The notes: a model not told the origin generated them from the letters alone. 51,482 nt of DNA from Verrucomicrobiales bacterium (GCA_018003315.1 JAGNEJ010000027.1:1-51482); one strand, 5' to 3'; shown: positions 1 through 9,653, counted from the first letter of the stretch. Program-made: numbers and translations.

Positions 1-3000
1 CGCCAGTAGATGGTCCGGGTGCCGGTGACATTCGGATCAGTCAGGGTCAGGTTGTAGTTCAGGGGAACAATCCCCCCAAACTGGCTGAAAATCGGAGCAT
101 CCGTCAGGGGGTAGAGCGGCATGCTCAGCAGACTCGCATCACCGGCGCCGGAACTGGTCCCGCTCACCTTGTCCTTGTAGGCGCGGAGTTGCTGGATGAT
201 GCGGGCGGCACGCCCGGGACCGGACCCTCCGTTGAGGTCCGCAATGGTGCCGCGGTTGACCCAGTTCCTGAGGCGGGTCATGGCGTTGAGCCAGTCATTC
301 TTTCCAAAAAAAGTGCCGCCGCCGGTTTTGGAGTCGCCCCAGCGGGCCGATTCACAAAGGACGATCTGGTCCATGATCGCCGCCCGCTGGTCGATGCGGG
401 CGATCACATTGGCATCGACCAGGGCTCCGCTGTTCTTCAGATTTCTGTGGGCGCGGTCTCCGAACTTGACACGGTATTCCAGGCTGAAGGCCAGGTCTTC
501 GTGGATGTAGGCAGGATTGGATTTCACGTAGGAGCCGCCGGTGCCATACATCCCCTGGTTTTTGAAATTGCTGCCGACGCCGCCCCACGGACCCAGCCGG
601 TTGTCGGATCTGCCATCCTGGTCGGTGGCCATGCCATGTTCGTGGTCGTGGGCGAAGAACACAAAACCGCGGTTGCCGGTGCGATCCTTCATCCCATACC
701 AGTTGTTGCTGGCATTGCTGAGGAAGGTGGACATGGGCGCGTCGAAACTTCCCGAATAAAAACTGTTGAGCATGTAATCGGCAAGATTGTCAGGATCGAG
801 AACCTTCGGTTCACCCGGTGCCGGAGTTGCTCCGTCACCCTGCATGCCCTGGAGGTTGAAATACCGGGTGGTGCGACTGGTTTCGGATGAGGTGTCTGCC
901 CGGAGTTCGCGGGACCGCCACCAGAGGCGGGCCCACATGCTGCCGGGAGCGGCGGATGTCCCCTGGGCCATGGTGCCATCGGTGGCTTCCGTATTGTAGC
1001 CGCCGGAGCTGCCCGCAGACTTCACCACATCATAGTTGTCCTCATCCCCGCCAAGATAAGTTTCGCCAAAGTTTGCGGAGGGACGCTCCTGCGTCAGGAA
1101 GAGTCCCCAGTATTTGCCATTGAGGTAAAGGTGAACATAACGGCTGCGGGTGTAGGGCTGTCCCATGGCCCGCATGTTGTCGCGGGTGGAAACTTCCCGG
1201 ACAAACGTGTAGGGCTGATAGGTTGCTCCAACGCTGGTTCCGGGATCGAATGACCAGGAGTAGTTCTGGGAGGTCTGGACATCGAGCTTTTCGAACGTGT
1301 TTGCACCTTCTCCGCCGAAAAGCGGATACTTGAGGTCGCCGTCATACTGGTTCTGGAAGAAGAGGCGGAAGGCATGCTTGGGGTTGCTGTCGCTGCGGGA
1401 ATAGCCGCCGCGGATCCGCAGTCCGCAGTCGATCTGGAAGGCCCCTTCCCCGTTGGTTTGGCCGCGGTAGGTGTCGTTGATGTATTCCACCGAGCAGGGC
1501 CGCTCCCAGTTTTCCCCGTGCTGGCCGGCGTCCACATAGATGCCGGTCACCGGATGGAGCAGATTGTCCAGCGCGGTGACGATCGACATGGTGGGAATGG
1601 CCTGAAGGGCGGTCTTCAGGGCAGCCTGGTTGCCGGAGACCACCCGGCTGTCCATGCCGTAGTCCAGCACCTGGCCGGCAACCGGACTCTGCGGCCAGCC
1701 GTCCGCGAGGGTGCTGGCAACCGACTGGGTCAGCACATCGTCCAGAAAAAGATAGGTCAGGGTGTCCACATTGGTGGGTTTCCAGTTTTGCTTGAAGGCG
1801 GCCACCCGCAGCACCGTTGTCTTGTTGATGGCCAGCGGAGCGGTGTAAACCGTGCCGTAAATGGCGGAGGGCGGGGTTCCATCCAGCGTATAGCGGATCT
1901 CCGCCGTTGGTTCGTCACAGGTGATGGTGAGCGTGAACGGGGTGGTTTTAATGCCGCGATCCACGCTGAAATGGGTGTCGCCCACAAAGCCGTCCACCCC
2001 GGCGGAATTCGGGCCGCCAGGCGAGGGAACGTCGAAGAAGCCGGTGTAGTTTTCCGCATCATACCGTCCGTAGGAATTGTCCTCCTCCTGGGCGGGATAG
2101 GTGTAGGAATCCACCAGAAGATAGGATCCGGGCGTCCCACTGTCTTTGGTCAGTGCGAGGTATCCACCGCCTTTTGGCAGGGTGAAGTTGGTGTGGAACT
2201 GGTCTGTCGGAAACGTGGTGTCTTTTCCGGAGGCGAAGACGACGAGGTAGCCGCCGGCAGGCAGGCTGTAACTCGGAAAGGCCCACTTGTGGTCGTTGGC
2301 AGGCAGGGCACTGTCGGTGAGGAAATAGCCGGCCAGATTGACCGTGGAAGCCGTGGGGTTGTGGATTTCAATCCAGTCTGGCGTGTCGGCCTGGGCATCG
2401 GCCAGCTCCGTATTGTCAGCGCAGAACTCCGTGATTTTCAGGTCTGTTCCGCCGACTGGCGAGGGGCCCGGCATGTTGGTTGCTAGCAGCACCGCCGCAC
2501 CGTCGGGGCGGATGAAATAACATTCGCCAGCCATTCCGCCGGTGGCTTCGAAGTAGATGTACTCAATGGTGTGGTCCCCAGCCGTGAGAAATTCCGGACT
2601 GGAGGTGATGGAAGTTGGACCATGCACGGCATCATCGACGATGACATCCTGTCCGTCGATGCGCAGCCGCCCTCCGTCGTCGTTGTTGATTCCGAACGTG
2701 TAGTATCCGGCAAAGTGGATGCGCAGAGTGGCGGTGGAACGCACCACGAAGTTGTCGCCATTGCCTCCGGGCGGCAGCGTCTCCCCGCCGACAAAGACGC
2801 CCGTGGCGGAATCCCCCTGATTCACCACCGCCACCGTGGACGGACCAAAACTCGTCGCACCGGGAACGGAACCGGCGAGCAACTGGTCGCACATGCCCAG
2901 ATAGGGCGCGGCGAGCGCCGTTGGTGAGGAAACCCGCGTCTGGATCCAGCCGGGTGAAGCGATGGTCAGGACTCCGGCAACATTCACCGTGGCCTGCTGG

Positions 3001-5159
3001 GATACGGATGCGTAGGCATTGGCTGCCGTGAGCGCATAGGTGGTCGAGGTGGCCGGATTTTCAAAATAGCTGCCGTCCGCCGCCACGCTGCCCGGCCGTG
3101 GCGTGAGTGAAACAGTGTCGGCCAGGGTGGTTTGCCAGCTCAAATGCGCCAGGCCTCCGGGCAGAACGTTGGTGTCAGCCGCACTGAATGCGTCGATGAC
3201 CGGCGGCAGGCCAATGTTGACAGTGGTCTGGGCGGTCACACTGCCAAAGGCGTTGGTGGCCGTCAGGGTGTAGGTGGTGGTCGCCGGCGGAGCGCTGAGG
3301 TTCGTGGAGCCGGTTCCCAGTGGAGTGACCGCGCCGACTCCCTGATCGATGCTGAGACTGGCCGCACCGATGACGTCCCAGTTCAGGGAAATCGGCGCTC
3401 CGGCCACGACCGTGCTGTCATTCACCGCGAAATGGTTGATCATCGGCGGTTGATCCACAAAAATCGTCAGTTGCCGCGTGCGGGTCTGACCTCCGGTGGT
3501 GCCCGTCAGCGTGTAGGTCGTCGTCGAGGTGGGCGACGGCACGGTGACGGAGTTGATGCCTGGAGTGAGCGGCGGATTCCCGGGCAGTGCCGGGGTGATC
3601 GACAGGCTGCTGGCGTATTTGGTATCCCAACTGAGCGTGACGTTCGCCGGATCGAGGGACGGCAGCGTGGTGACGAGATACGCGCTGGAATTGAAGGCGA
3701 ACAGCATTGGCACCTGATCTACGAGGGTGACCGGCCCGGCCGGATCGCCCAGCAGTTTGAAGGTGCCATCATCCCCTGTTTTGTCGCCGGAGGCGATGCG
3801 CACCCGGTTGAAGGCCCCGCCGCCGCGTTCATACCAGAGGTAGCGGAAGTTGTAGTCTCCGGCTGCCAGCGTGGCCACGGCGTAGGTATTGGTATCGCCG
3901 GTCGGCACCATGTTGGTTAGGATTTCTCCGCTGAGCACCGCATTGCCGTTGCTGGCATTGATCTTGGTCCAGTTCGTGCCCATGAAGGCGGCGGTAAAGC
4001 CATCGTCACCTTTGAACTCAAACGTATAGGCTCCCGGGTTGGTCACCCGGATGCAGCAGTTCCCCACCATGGCGAAATCTTCGTCATCGGAGCCGGTGTT
4101 TGTCAGATAAGAAGCCGCCGTGGGCGAACCGCCTCCAGGACTGTTGGGGTCCTTGAAATCCACCACGGAAAATGCCTGGCTGGTGAAGCCGTTTTGGCTC
4201 ATGAGCACTCCCAGGGCGGTGTTGAGGTTGTTGACTTGCCAGGAGGGGGAAAGCGTCTTCGCCTCCTTGATCCCCCACTTGCCGGGAATTCCAAAAGGCT
4301 CGCCCACGTTCCAGGGGACAGCCTGGTTGTGCAGATAGCGGGGGTCGGCGCCGCTGCTCAGTTCATTGATCTGGAGTTGGCTGAGCGCCACATCCCAGAT
4401 GGCCACGTCATCCACCATGGTGCGGGAATACCCGCCAATGGCCCCGGTGTCCCTGGCGCCGAAAACCAGCAGGCTGGTGGAGTCCTGAATCTTGGCATTT
4501 GCATTGGTCTGCTGGGAGACCAACTGGCTGTTCAGGTAAATTTTTTTGTCCGTGCCGTCGAAGGTGCAGACGAGGTGGTGCCAGTTGCCGGTGCGCAGGC
4601 CCGGCGAGGTCAGTCCGGCACCGGTGACCACGGTGCCGGTGTTGAAGTCCCCGTTGCCCTGGGTAAAGCCGGTGGCCGTGCCGCGGGTTGTCCAGTCCAC
4701 CTCGTTGCTGGCACCGCTGCGGCGCACCTGCCAGCCGTTGGGTTCGCCGTTTTTACTGACAAATGGCACCCAGTTGTCCGTCGGCCAGCCTTTCACCCAG
4801 CAGGACACGGTGAAGCTGCTGGTGGCATTGGCGCCGGCATTGTAGGCGTTGTAGAGGCTCTGTGAACCGGGCACGAAAGCATAACAATTGGTTCCGGTGG
4901 TGGGGGAAACCCGGTTGCGCATATCCAGCGAACGGGCATTGGGATTGGCTTTGAACTGCCAGGCGACGTCGGCCGAAAAAACCGGCACCTGACCCGCCGG
5001 TCCTGCCTGCGCCGGGTGATTCTGTCCGGAAAGGTCGTTGTAGTTTCCATCAAACGGCCAGTAACCCAAAAGACCGGCACCGGATGCATGGAACAAGCCC
5101 GAAGCGAATACAAACAAGGCAATGCCGCCCGCAATGGGGTGGAGATTTTTTTTGATCAT
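1..5159 (-). CDS. Giant secreted LamG/PA14/Ig/LTD/CotH-domain protein (partial, 3' end beyond window)
   Basis: I translated the minus strand from the ATG at 5157-5159 and found one uninterrupted frame to the left edge, at least 1719 residues, with no stop; the 3' end lies outside. Visible order: signal peptide (1-27), LamG/concanavalin-like domain (about 35-263, starting GYWPFDG), PA14-like segment (360-457), Ig-like repeats (478-723), second PA14-like segment (736-893), lamin-tail domain (907-1017, DWIEIHNPT), a chitobiase-type module (1067-1127, RYTLDGTPPS), then a CotH-like kinase domain (1140-1640) with NGKYWGLFLTQERP and a His-Asp-His-Glu-His cluster around Asp1505. CotH proteins are atypical secreted protein kinases; activity here is inferred. 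The architecture suggests a cell-surface or extracellular protein binding polysaccharide. The gene that follows in the same direction lies beyond the window; upstream is a DUF1549/DUF1553 gene. Confidence 0.85.
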   Translation of the reverse strand, partial: MIKKNLHPIAGGIALFVFASGLFHASGAGLLGYWPFDGNYNDLSGQNHPAQAGPAGQVPVFSADVAWQFKANPNARSLDMRNRVSPTTGTNCYAFVPGSQSLYNAYNAGANATSSFTVSCWVKGWPTDNWVPFVSKNGEPNGWQVRRSGASNEVDWTTRGTATGFTQGNGDFNTGTVVTGAGLTSPGLRTGNWHHLVCTFDGTDKKIYLNSQLVSQQTNANAKIQDSTSLLVFGARDTGAIGGYSRTMVDDVAIWDVALSQLQINELSSGADPRYLHNQAVPWNVGEPFGIPGKWGIKEAKTLSPSWQVNNLNTALGVLMSQNGFTSQAFSVVDFKDPNSPGGGSPTAASYLTNTGSDDEDFAMVGNCCIRVTNPGAYTFEFKGDDGFTAAFMGTNWTKINASNGNAVLSGEILTNMVPTGDTNTYAVATLAAGDYNFRYLWYERGGGAFNRVRIASGDKTGDDGTFKLLGDPAGPVTLVDQVPMLFAFNSSAYLVTTLPSLDPANVTLSWDTKYASSLSITPALPGNPPLTPGINSVTVPSPTSTTTYTLTGTTGGQTRTRQLTIFVDQPPMINHFAVNDSTVVAGAPISLNWDVIGAASLSIDQGVGAVTPLGTGSTNLSAPPATTTYTLTATNAFGSVTAQTTVNIGLPPVIDAFSAADTNVLPGGLAHLSWQTTLADTVSLTPRPGSVAADGSYFENPATSTTYALTAANAYASVSQQATVNVAGVLTIASPGWIQTRVSSPTALAAPYLGMCDQLLAGSVPGATSFGPSTVAVVNQGDSATGVFVGGETLPPGGNGDNFVVRSTATLRIHFAGYYTFGINNDDGGRLRIDGQDVIVDDAVHGPTSITSSPEFLTAGDHTIEYIYFEATGGMAGECYFIRPDGAAVLLATNMPGPSPVGGTDLKITEFCADNTELADAQADTPDWIEIHNPTASTVNLAGYFLTDSALPANDHKWAFPSYSLPAGGYLVVFASGKDTTFPTDQFHTNFTLPKGGGYLALTKDSGTPGSYLLVDSYTYPAQEEDNSYGRYDAENYTGFFDVPSPGGPNSAGVDGFVGDTHFSVDRGIKTTPFTLTITCDEPTAEIRYTLDGTPPSAIYGTVYTAPLAINKTTVLRVAAFKQNWKPTNVDTLTYLFLDDVLTQSVASTLADGWPQSPVAGQVLDYGMDSRVVSGNQAALKTALQAIPTMSIVTALDNLLHPVTGIYVDAGQHGENWERPCSVEYINDTYRGQTNGEGAFQIDCGLRIRGGYSRSDSNPKHAFRLFFQNQYDGDLKYPLFGGEGANTFEKLDVQTSQNYSWSFDPGTSVGATYQPYTFVREVSTRDNMRAMGQPYTRSRYVHLYLNGKYWGLFLTQERPSANFGETYLGGDEDNYDVVKSAGSSGGYNTEATDGTMAQGTSAAPGSMWARLWWRSRELRADTSSETSRTTRYFNLQGMQGDGATPAPGEPKVLDPDNLADYMLNSFYSGSFDAPMSTFLSNASNNWYGMKDRTGNRGFVFFAHDHEHGMATDQDGRSDNRLGPWGGVGSNFKNQGMYGTGGSYVKSNPAYIHEDLAFSLEYRVKFGDRAHRNLKNSGALVDANVIARIDQRAAIMDQIVLCESARWGDSKTGGGTFFGKNDWLNAMTRLRNWVNRGTIADLNGGSGPGRAARIIQQLRAYKDKVSGTSSGAGDASLLSMPLYPLTDAPIFSQFGGIVPLNYNLTLTDPNVTGTRTIYW

Positions 5160-5268
5160 GAGGGGGAGTGCGTTGGAATGAACGGTTGGCGAGTGCAGGC
5201 TACAACGGGCGTGAAATTGGAAACAATGAGAAAATGCCAGCAGCACCCGCATTTTTTTTCAGGCTGCG

Positions 5269-7341
5269 TTAATCCACGCAGAGCAGCCCGTTCCAGTTCA
5301 GCAGCACCCGGCAGACGTGAACGAGATCGCGGGCATCGAGCAGGCGGAGCAGGATGCCCGCTTCCTCCGGAGTCGGCGGCCGCTGCACCGCCAGGCGCAC
5401 GGCTTCCTCGATCTGCCGGACGCCGTTTTCGCCGGCGGCGTGCCGCACCCGTTCCGCAAAGGCAGCGGCGCATTCCTCGGTGAAGGTGCTGTTGAGCAGC
5501 GTGAGGGCCTGAGGCGCCACGGTCGAAACAGCCCGCCTCCCGCAGGTGGCAAAATTCTCCGGCAGGTCGAACGTCTCCAGAAATGGCTGCCGCACGCTGC
5601 GCTTCTGAATGGTGTAGATGCTGCGCACCTGCAGCTTGTCAGGCGGTGAGGGATACCACCCCTTGGTTTTTTCGGCGTTGTCGTCCGCAAAGGCCGGATT
5701 TGCATGCAGCACTTCCGCAGGCAACGGCGGCCACGCCGCAGGCCCGCCGTCGCTGGGTTCCAGCTTTCCGCTCACCGCCAGCAGGGCATCCCGCAGCATT
5801 TCCGCCGTGAGCCGCCGTGGATTCGCCCGCCAAAGCAGGGTGTTGGCGGCATCCGCCGCCTCGCCTGCGGCACGCCGGGCATCGCCCGGATAGGCTGACT
5901 GGCGGTAGGTGGCGGAGGTCACCAGTCGGCGGATGGTTTTTTTCCACGACCATCCGTTCCTGACAAAATCCTGCGCCAGCCAGTCCAGCAGCGCGGGGTG
6001 CGAGGGGCGCGCACCGCTGAAACCAAAGTCATTGGGCGTGGCAACGATGCCCGTGCCAAAAACCCCCTGCCAGAGGCGGTTGGTGACGACGCGGCTTGTC
6101 AGGGGATTCTCCGGTGCGGTGATCCATGCGGCCAGGGCCGTGCGCCGGCCGCTGCTGCAGGGCAATTTCACCACAGCGGTGTCGTTCGGGTCGAACACGG
6201 CAGGGACTCCCGGGTGGACGACCTGTTTCGGACGGGCTGGGTCGCCCGCTTCAAGCACCCGGGTTTCGGGCGCCTCCGCTCCATTCTCGCTCCCGCAAAA
6301 GCCCGGCACAAAACGCCTGCGCTGGCGGTTGAGTTCCTGCACCTCGCGCTCCAGTTGTTCCTTCCGCGCCTTGTCAGTGCCAACGTTTTCCAGTGCCTGT
6401 TGCAGCGGTTTCAGCTTCCGGTCGAGTTCCGCATTGCAGGACTCGATTTCCCGGCGTGCCGGCGCGAGATCCAGTGGCACGGCCTCGTCATGGCGCACAT
6501 TGGCAAAAAAGGCGCGCATCCGATAGTGGTCGGTCTGCAGCAGGGGCTCGGTTTTGTGGTCGTGGCAGCGGCAGCAGTTCAGCGTCAGCCCGAGGAAGGC
6601 TGCCGCTGTGGTTTCCGTCACGTCTGCCTGCACCGCCGCCAGGTTTTTCGGCTGTTCGTTGAAGAGTTTCGACGAATGGTCATACGGCCCGAGACGGAGA
6701 TACCCGGTGGCCACCAGCGAATCCTGTTCCGACTCATTTTGCGGCGGACCCGTGAGCATTTCATCCCCGGCCAACTGCTCCCGCACGAATCGGTCGAAGG
6801 GCTTGTCCGCTGCAAGGGAACGGATGACATAGTCGCGGAACCGCCAGGCCTCCGGACGGAATTCGTCCCAGTCATAGCCGTTGCTGTCACTGTAGCGCAC
6901 CACATCCAGCCAGAGCCGCGCCCAATGCTCGGCAAAAGCGCGGCTGTTCAGCAGCCGGTCCACCAGCCTGCCATAAGCATCGGGATCCGCATCGCGGAGA
7001 AATTGGTCCAACGCATCCGGCGAGGGCGGCAACCCGGTGAGGTCATGCCAGAGCCGCCGCCCGAGGACGCGGCGATCCGCTTCCGGGGCCGGCTGCAGGC
7101 CCGCGGCTTCCAAGCCATGCAGGATGAAGGCATCGACCGGATTGCGCACCCAGGCCTGATTGCGCGGCTGCGGGGGAACCGCCTGCGGCACGGGCCGCAG
7201 CGACCAGAGATCCAGCCGCTGTCCCTTGAATGCCGTCACTACTGGATTGCGGGCGTCGGTCAGGGCGTCGCCCACCGGCAACTCCGCCGCTCCGGCCGTC
7301 ACGCTGGCGGCTGCAAGCAGGATGCAGCAGATCCCTTTCAT
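5269..7341 (-). CDS. DUF1549/DUF1553 (PSCyt2/PSD1) secreted protein
   Basis: 690 residues from the ATG at 7339-7341, chosen because it gives a signal peptide (MKGICCILLAAASVTAGA); 33 upstream in-frame codons look non-coding. The N-terminal half matches DUF1549 (VDAFILHGLEAAGL, then LTGLPPSPDAL and the YSDSNGYDWDEFRPEAWRFR region), with a CxxCH motif at Cys256-Cys259-His260 followed by DHK, typical of the family and suggestive of c-type haem. The C-terminal half is DUF1553 (NPLTSRVVTNRLWQ, then TYRQSAYPGDARR). These proteins are abundant in Planctomycetes and Verrucomicrobia and often pair with a DUF1501 gene; function is poorly known, with proposed roles in sulfated-polysaccharide use. There is no separate N-terminal cytochrome (PSCyt1) domain and no DUF1501 neighbour here. 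It is divergent from the corA-like gene with about 145 bp between starts. Confidence 0.88.
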   Translation of the reverse strand: MKGICCILLAAASVTAGAAELPVGDALTDARNPVVTAFKGQRLDLWSLRPVPQAVPPQPRNQAWVRNPVDAFILHGLEAAGLQPAPEADRRVLGRRLWHDLTGLPPSPDALDQFLRDADPDAYGRLVDRLLNSRAFAEHWARLWLDVVRYSDSNGYDWDEFRPEAWRFRDYVIRSLAADKPFDRFVREQLAGDEMLTGPPQNESEQDSLVATGYLRLGPYDHSSKLFNEQPKNLAAVQADVTETTAAAFLGLTLNCCRCHDHKTEPLLQTDHYRMRAFFANVRHDEAVPLDLAPARREIESCNAELDRKLKPLQQALENVGTDKARKEQLEREVQELNRQRRRFVPGFCGSENGAEAPETRVLEAGDPARPKQVVHPGVPAVFDPNDTAVVKLPCSSGRRTALAAWITAPENPLTSRVVTNRLWQGVFGTGIVATPNDFGFSGARPSHPALLDWLAQDFVRNGWSWKKTIRRLVTSATYRQSAYPGDARRAAGEAADAANTLLWRANPRRLTAEMLRDALLAVSGKLEPSDGGPAAWPPLPAEVLHANPAFADDNAEKTKGWYPSPPDKLQVRSIYTIQKRSVRQPFLETFDLPENFATCGRRAVSTVAPQALTLLNSTFTEECAAAFAERVRHAAGENGVRQIEEAVRLAVQRPPTPEEAGILLRLLDARDLVHVCRVLLNWNGLLCVD

Positions 7342-7486
7342 GCGCCCACCAGTGCTCGCGGCAGACACCCCGCTCAAGCACAAATCTGCGGAGCCGCTTC
7401 CTTTCCGCAATGTGGCTGGCACCGCCTGCCCCAGGGACATTTCACTTGAGCACCTCCGCCCGCAGGGCTACGGACGCCCGCAAACC

Positions 7487-8470
7487 ATGGTGCGCGCCTA
7501 CTACAAAAACGGACAGTCGCTGGTCATTGCGGAGAACATTGCGGTGGAAAATTTCTCCGATGTGCTCTGGATGGACATTGTTGACCCCACGCCGCAGGAG
7601 GCGCAGTGGATTCGCAGACAGGCCAACATCGACCTGCCCACGCGGGGCGAGGCCCAGGAAATCGAAATTTCCAGCCGTTTGTATCAGGAAAGCGGCGCCA
7701 CCTTCATGACCGCCACCATCCTGATCAACACGGATTCGGACACCCCCGGCACTTCGCCCGTGACCTTCATCTACACCCCGGCCTGCCTCGCCACACTTCG
7801 GTTTTCCAATCCGCGTCCGTTCTCCACCTTCGCCGCCAAGTATTCCCGCCTGCCGGACCCGGCCACGGGCAATCCACAGAAACTGTTTGGTTCCCTGATG
7901 GATGAAATCGTGGACCGCCTGGCCGATATTCTGGAAAACACCGGAGCCACCCTCAATTCCGTTTCCGCCCAGCTTTTCCGCGCTGGAAAATACTCGCTCG
8001 CCAGCCGCAACGACGTGGACTACGGCGAGGTTCTGGAAAAAATCAGCCGCGCCGGAGAACTGGCTGCCAACGCCCGTGAAAGCCTGGTCAGCCTCAACCG
8101 GGTCGTCGGCTATTTCTGCGAAAACCGCCGCACGGCCATCGAAGAGGACCCGGATGCCCACTGGAACCTCGTCAAACAGGACATTGCCTCCCTGGGAGAC
8201 CACGCCACCTTCCTCTCTTCCAAGGTCAATTTCTTCCTCGATGCCGCGCTCGGGCGCATCAACATCGAGCAGAACACCATCATCAAGCTCTTCAGCGTGG
8301 CCGCTGTCATTTTCCTGCCACCCACTCTCATCGCCAGCATCTACGGCATGAACTTTCATCACGGCATGCCCGAACTCGACTGGAAATACGGCTATGTGTT
8401 CTCCATTGTCCTGATGGTCGCCTCCGCCGTCATCACCTATGTCTGGTTCAAGCGCAAACACTGGCTCTGA
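7487..8470 (+). CDS. corA: CorA-family divalent-cation transporter
   Basis: 327 residues from ATG 7487, close to the usual CorA length. A long acidic/helical cytoplasmic N-terminal domain (about 1-265) is followed by two C-terminal membrane helices (about 270-290 and 300-320). The loop between them carries the signature YGMNF, the Gly-Met-Asn selectivity motif of CorA Mg2+/Co2+ channels, and the protein ends in the basic tail KRKHWL. The family forms homopentameric inner-membrane channels for Mg2+ and sometimes Co2+, Ni2+ or Zn2+; which ion is used cannot be read from sequence. The frame is open further upstream to 7160, but that stretch overlaps the opposite-strand gene and lacks family similarity, so the later ATG is preferred. 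No Shine-Dalgarno is visible. Confidence 0.92.
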   Translation: MVRAYYKNGQSLVIAENIAVENFSDVLWMDIVDPTPQEAQWIRRQANIDLPTRGEAQEIEISSRLYQESGATFMTATILINTDSDTPGTSPVTFIYTPACLATLRFSNPRPFSTFAAKYSRLPDPATGNPQKLFGSLMDEIVDRLADILENTGATLNSVSAQLFRAGKYSLASRNDVDYGEVLEKISRAGELAANARESLVSLNRVVGYFCENRRTAIEEDPDAHWNLVKQDIASLGDHATFLSSKVNFFLDAALGRINIEQNTIIKLFSVAAVIFLPPTLIASIYGMNFHHGMPELDWKYGYVFSIVLMVASAVITYVWFKRKHWL

Positions 8471-8510
8471 ACTGACGAGGCGTGCACGGCGGGCGGATTT
8501 GCAGGACATT

Positions 8511-8547
8511 CCGGGGAGCAAATGCACGCCGACAACCGGGGAGCAAA
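8511..8547 (+). repeat. Two 12-bp direct repeats upstream of a PEP-CTERM gene
   Basis: CCGGGGAGCAAA occurs at 8511-8522 and again at 8536-8547, 25 bp start to start, ending just 4 bp before the likely -35 element at 8552. The placement fits paired sites for an activator, but no regulator is identified. The nearby GGCGTGCA (8479-8486) and TGCACGCC (8523-8530) are inverted copies of each other. Confidence 0.5.
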
Positions 8548-8551
8548 CTCC

Positions 8552-8580
8552 TTGACGCAGGGCGGGCCGGTTAGTAACCT
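8552..8580 (+). promoter_or_regulatory. Putative promoter of PEP-CTERM gene
   Basis: TTGACG (8552-8557) and TAACCT (8575-8580) are separated by 17 bp, matching a housekeeping-sigma layout with a TAnnnT -10. The start codon lies about 48 bp downstream of the -10. Confidence 0.5.
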
Positions 8581-8627
8581 CCCACCCGTCCCCCGTTCCC
8601 ATCAACCCCAGCAAAACCACCCGAATC

Positions 8628-9425
8628 ATGAACTCCCAGCACCTCGCCCTCGTTGCCGCCATCACCCTGCTGCCGACAGGGTTGCTCTCCGCCGCCTCGC
8701 TCACCACCGGCAACTTCGCCGGTTACAACACGGCTCCCGGAGATGATCTGGTGGGCCAGCACAGCTGGGCCAGCAACGACAACACCGACGACCTCACATT
8801 TTTCGTCACCCTGAACGGCAACAATGCCGCCGGAGTCGGCGGGCTGTGGTCCGCACCTGCGCTCCGAAACGTGGATGTCTATAATTCCTACGGCGGCTCC
8901 CTGGTCGGTACGACGTTTGACGTGAATTTTTATCTCAGCGGCAGCACCCCCGGTTTCCCGGATCGGGATTCCTTTGGCTGGACGTTCAAGGAGGGCAGCA
9001 ACACCCTCCTGCGCATCGCCTTTGAGCCCAACCTCAATCCTGGAGGTGAAAACAAGATGGAAGTCGTGTGGTATAACCCCTCGGGGACGCGGACATCGTC
9101 CGGCTTCGATATCTTTTACGGCAGCAGCTACTCCCTCAGCGTGGATTTTCTCGGCAGCGGAGCCGATGCCACCTTCAACGCGGCGGTGACCGGCGGGGGA
9201 ACCATTCCCATGAGCGGCACCCTCGCCGGAAAAGGCGCCTCCACCCTGCAAACCGTCGGTGCGGATTTCGATGTTACAGACGCGGATCCCGGCAATTCGG
9301 GGGACAACTACATGGCATTCAATCAACTGACTGTGGTGCCTGAGCCCGGATCCGTCACCCTGATCCTCGCCGCTCTGGCGGGACTGACCGCACGGCGGCG
9401 CGCAACCCGCGCCTTCCGGAGTTGA
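8628..9425 (+). CDS. PEP-CTERM sorting domain protein
   Basis: 265 residues. An N-terminal signal peptide (LALVAAITLLPTGLLSAAS) is followed by a Gly/Asn/Ser-rich beta-type exported domain with no recognised enzyme motif. The C-terminus carries VVPEPGS, a hydrophobic helix (VTLILAALAGLTA) and a basic tail RRRATR: the canonical tripartite PEP-CTERM signal processed by exosortase. The mature protein is therefore expected on the cell surface or in the exopolysaccharide matrix. No exosortase or EPS gene lies in the window, which is normal because one exosortase serves many scattered substrates. The gene appears to be monocistronic, with its own promoter. Confidence 0.9.
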   Translation: MNSQHLALVAAITLLPTGLLSAASLTTGNFAGYNTAPGDDLVGQHSWASNDNTDDLTFFVTLNGNNAAGVGGLWSAPALRNVDVYNSYGGSLVGTTFDVNFYLSGSTPGFPDRDSFGWTFKEGSNTLLRIAFEPNLNPGGENKMEVVWYNPSGTRTSSGFDIFYGSSYSLSVDFLGSGADATFNAAVTGGGTIPMSGTLAGKGASTLQTVGADFDVTDADPGNSGDNYMAFNQLTVVPEPGSVTLILAALAGLTARRRATRAFRS

Positions 9426-9653
9426 TCTCTGGGGGCAGAGGCTGCCGACTGGCCCGGGTGCGGCTTTGCCAAAACCGCTGCACCTGCTGGCAGGCGGAAC
9501 CTGGAGCGGGGAGGATTCCGCCAACCCTGCAACAGCGCGCGCACTCCAGCCCTGACGCTGGCCGCAAACCGGATCATTTTCCTGCTTCCCGCCGGCGCGC
9601 CTGCCCGCTACACTCGTGGGGAAGAATCATCCCGCATTACCCCGCACCTCCCC

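Noticed and set aside
5262-5285. Inverted repeat CTGCGT/ACGCAG overlapping the stop of the DUF1549 gene as terminator
   Set aside because: On the coding strand it is followed by A residues, not T, so it does not form an intrinsic terminator.
5998-7449. Long plus-strand frame of 483 residues
   Set aside because: It is opposite the DUF1549/DUF1553 gene, is Arg/Gly/His-rich, and has no family motif or export signal; a shadow of GC-rich coding DNA.
7442-8713. 423-residue minus-strand frame opposite corA
   Set aside because: Gly/Val-rich shadow of the clear CorA-family gene with GMN motif.
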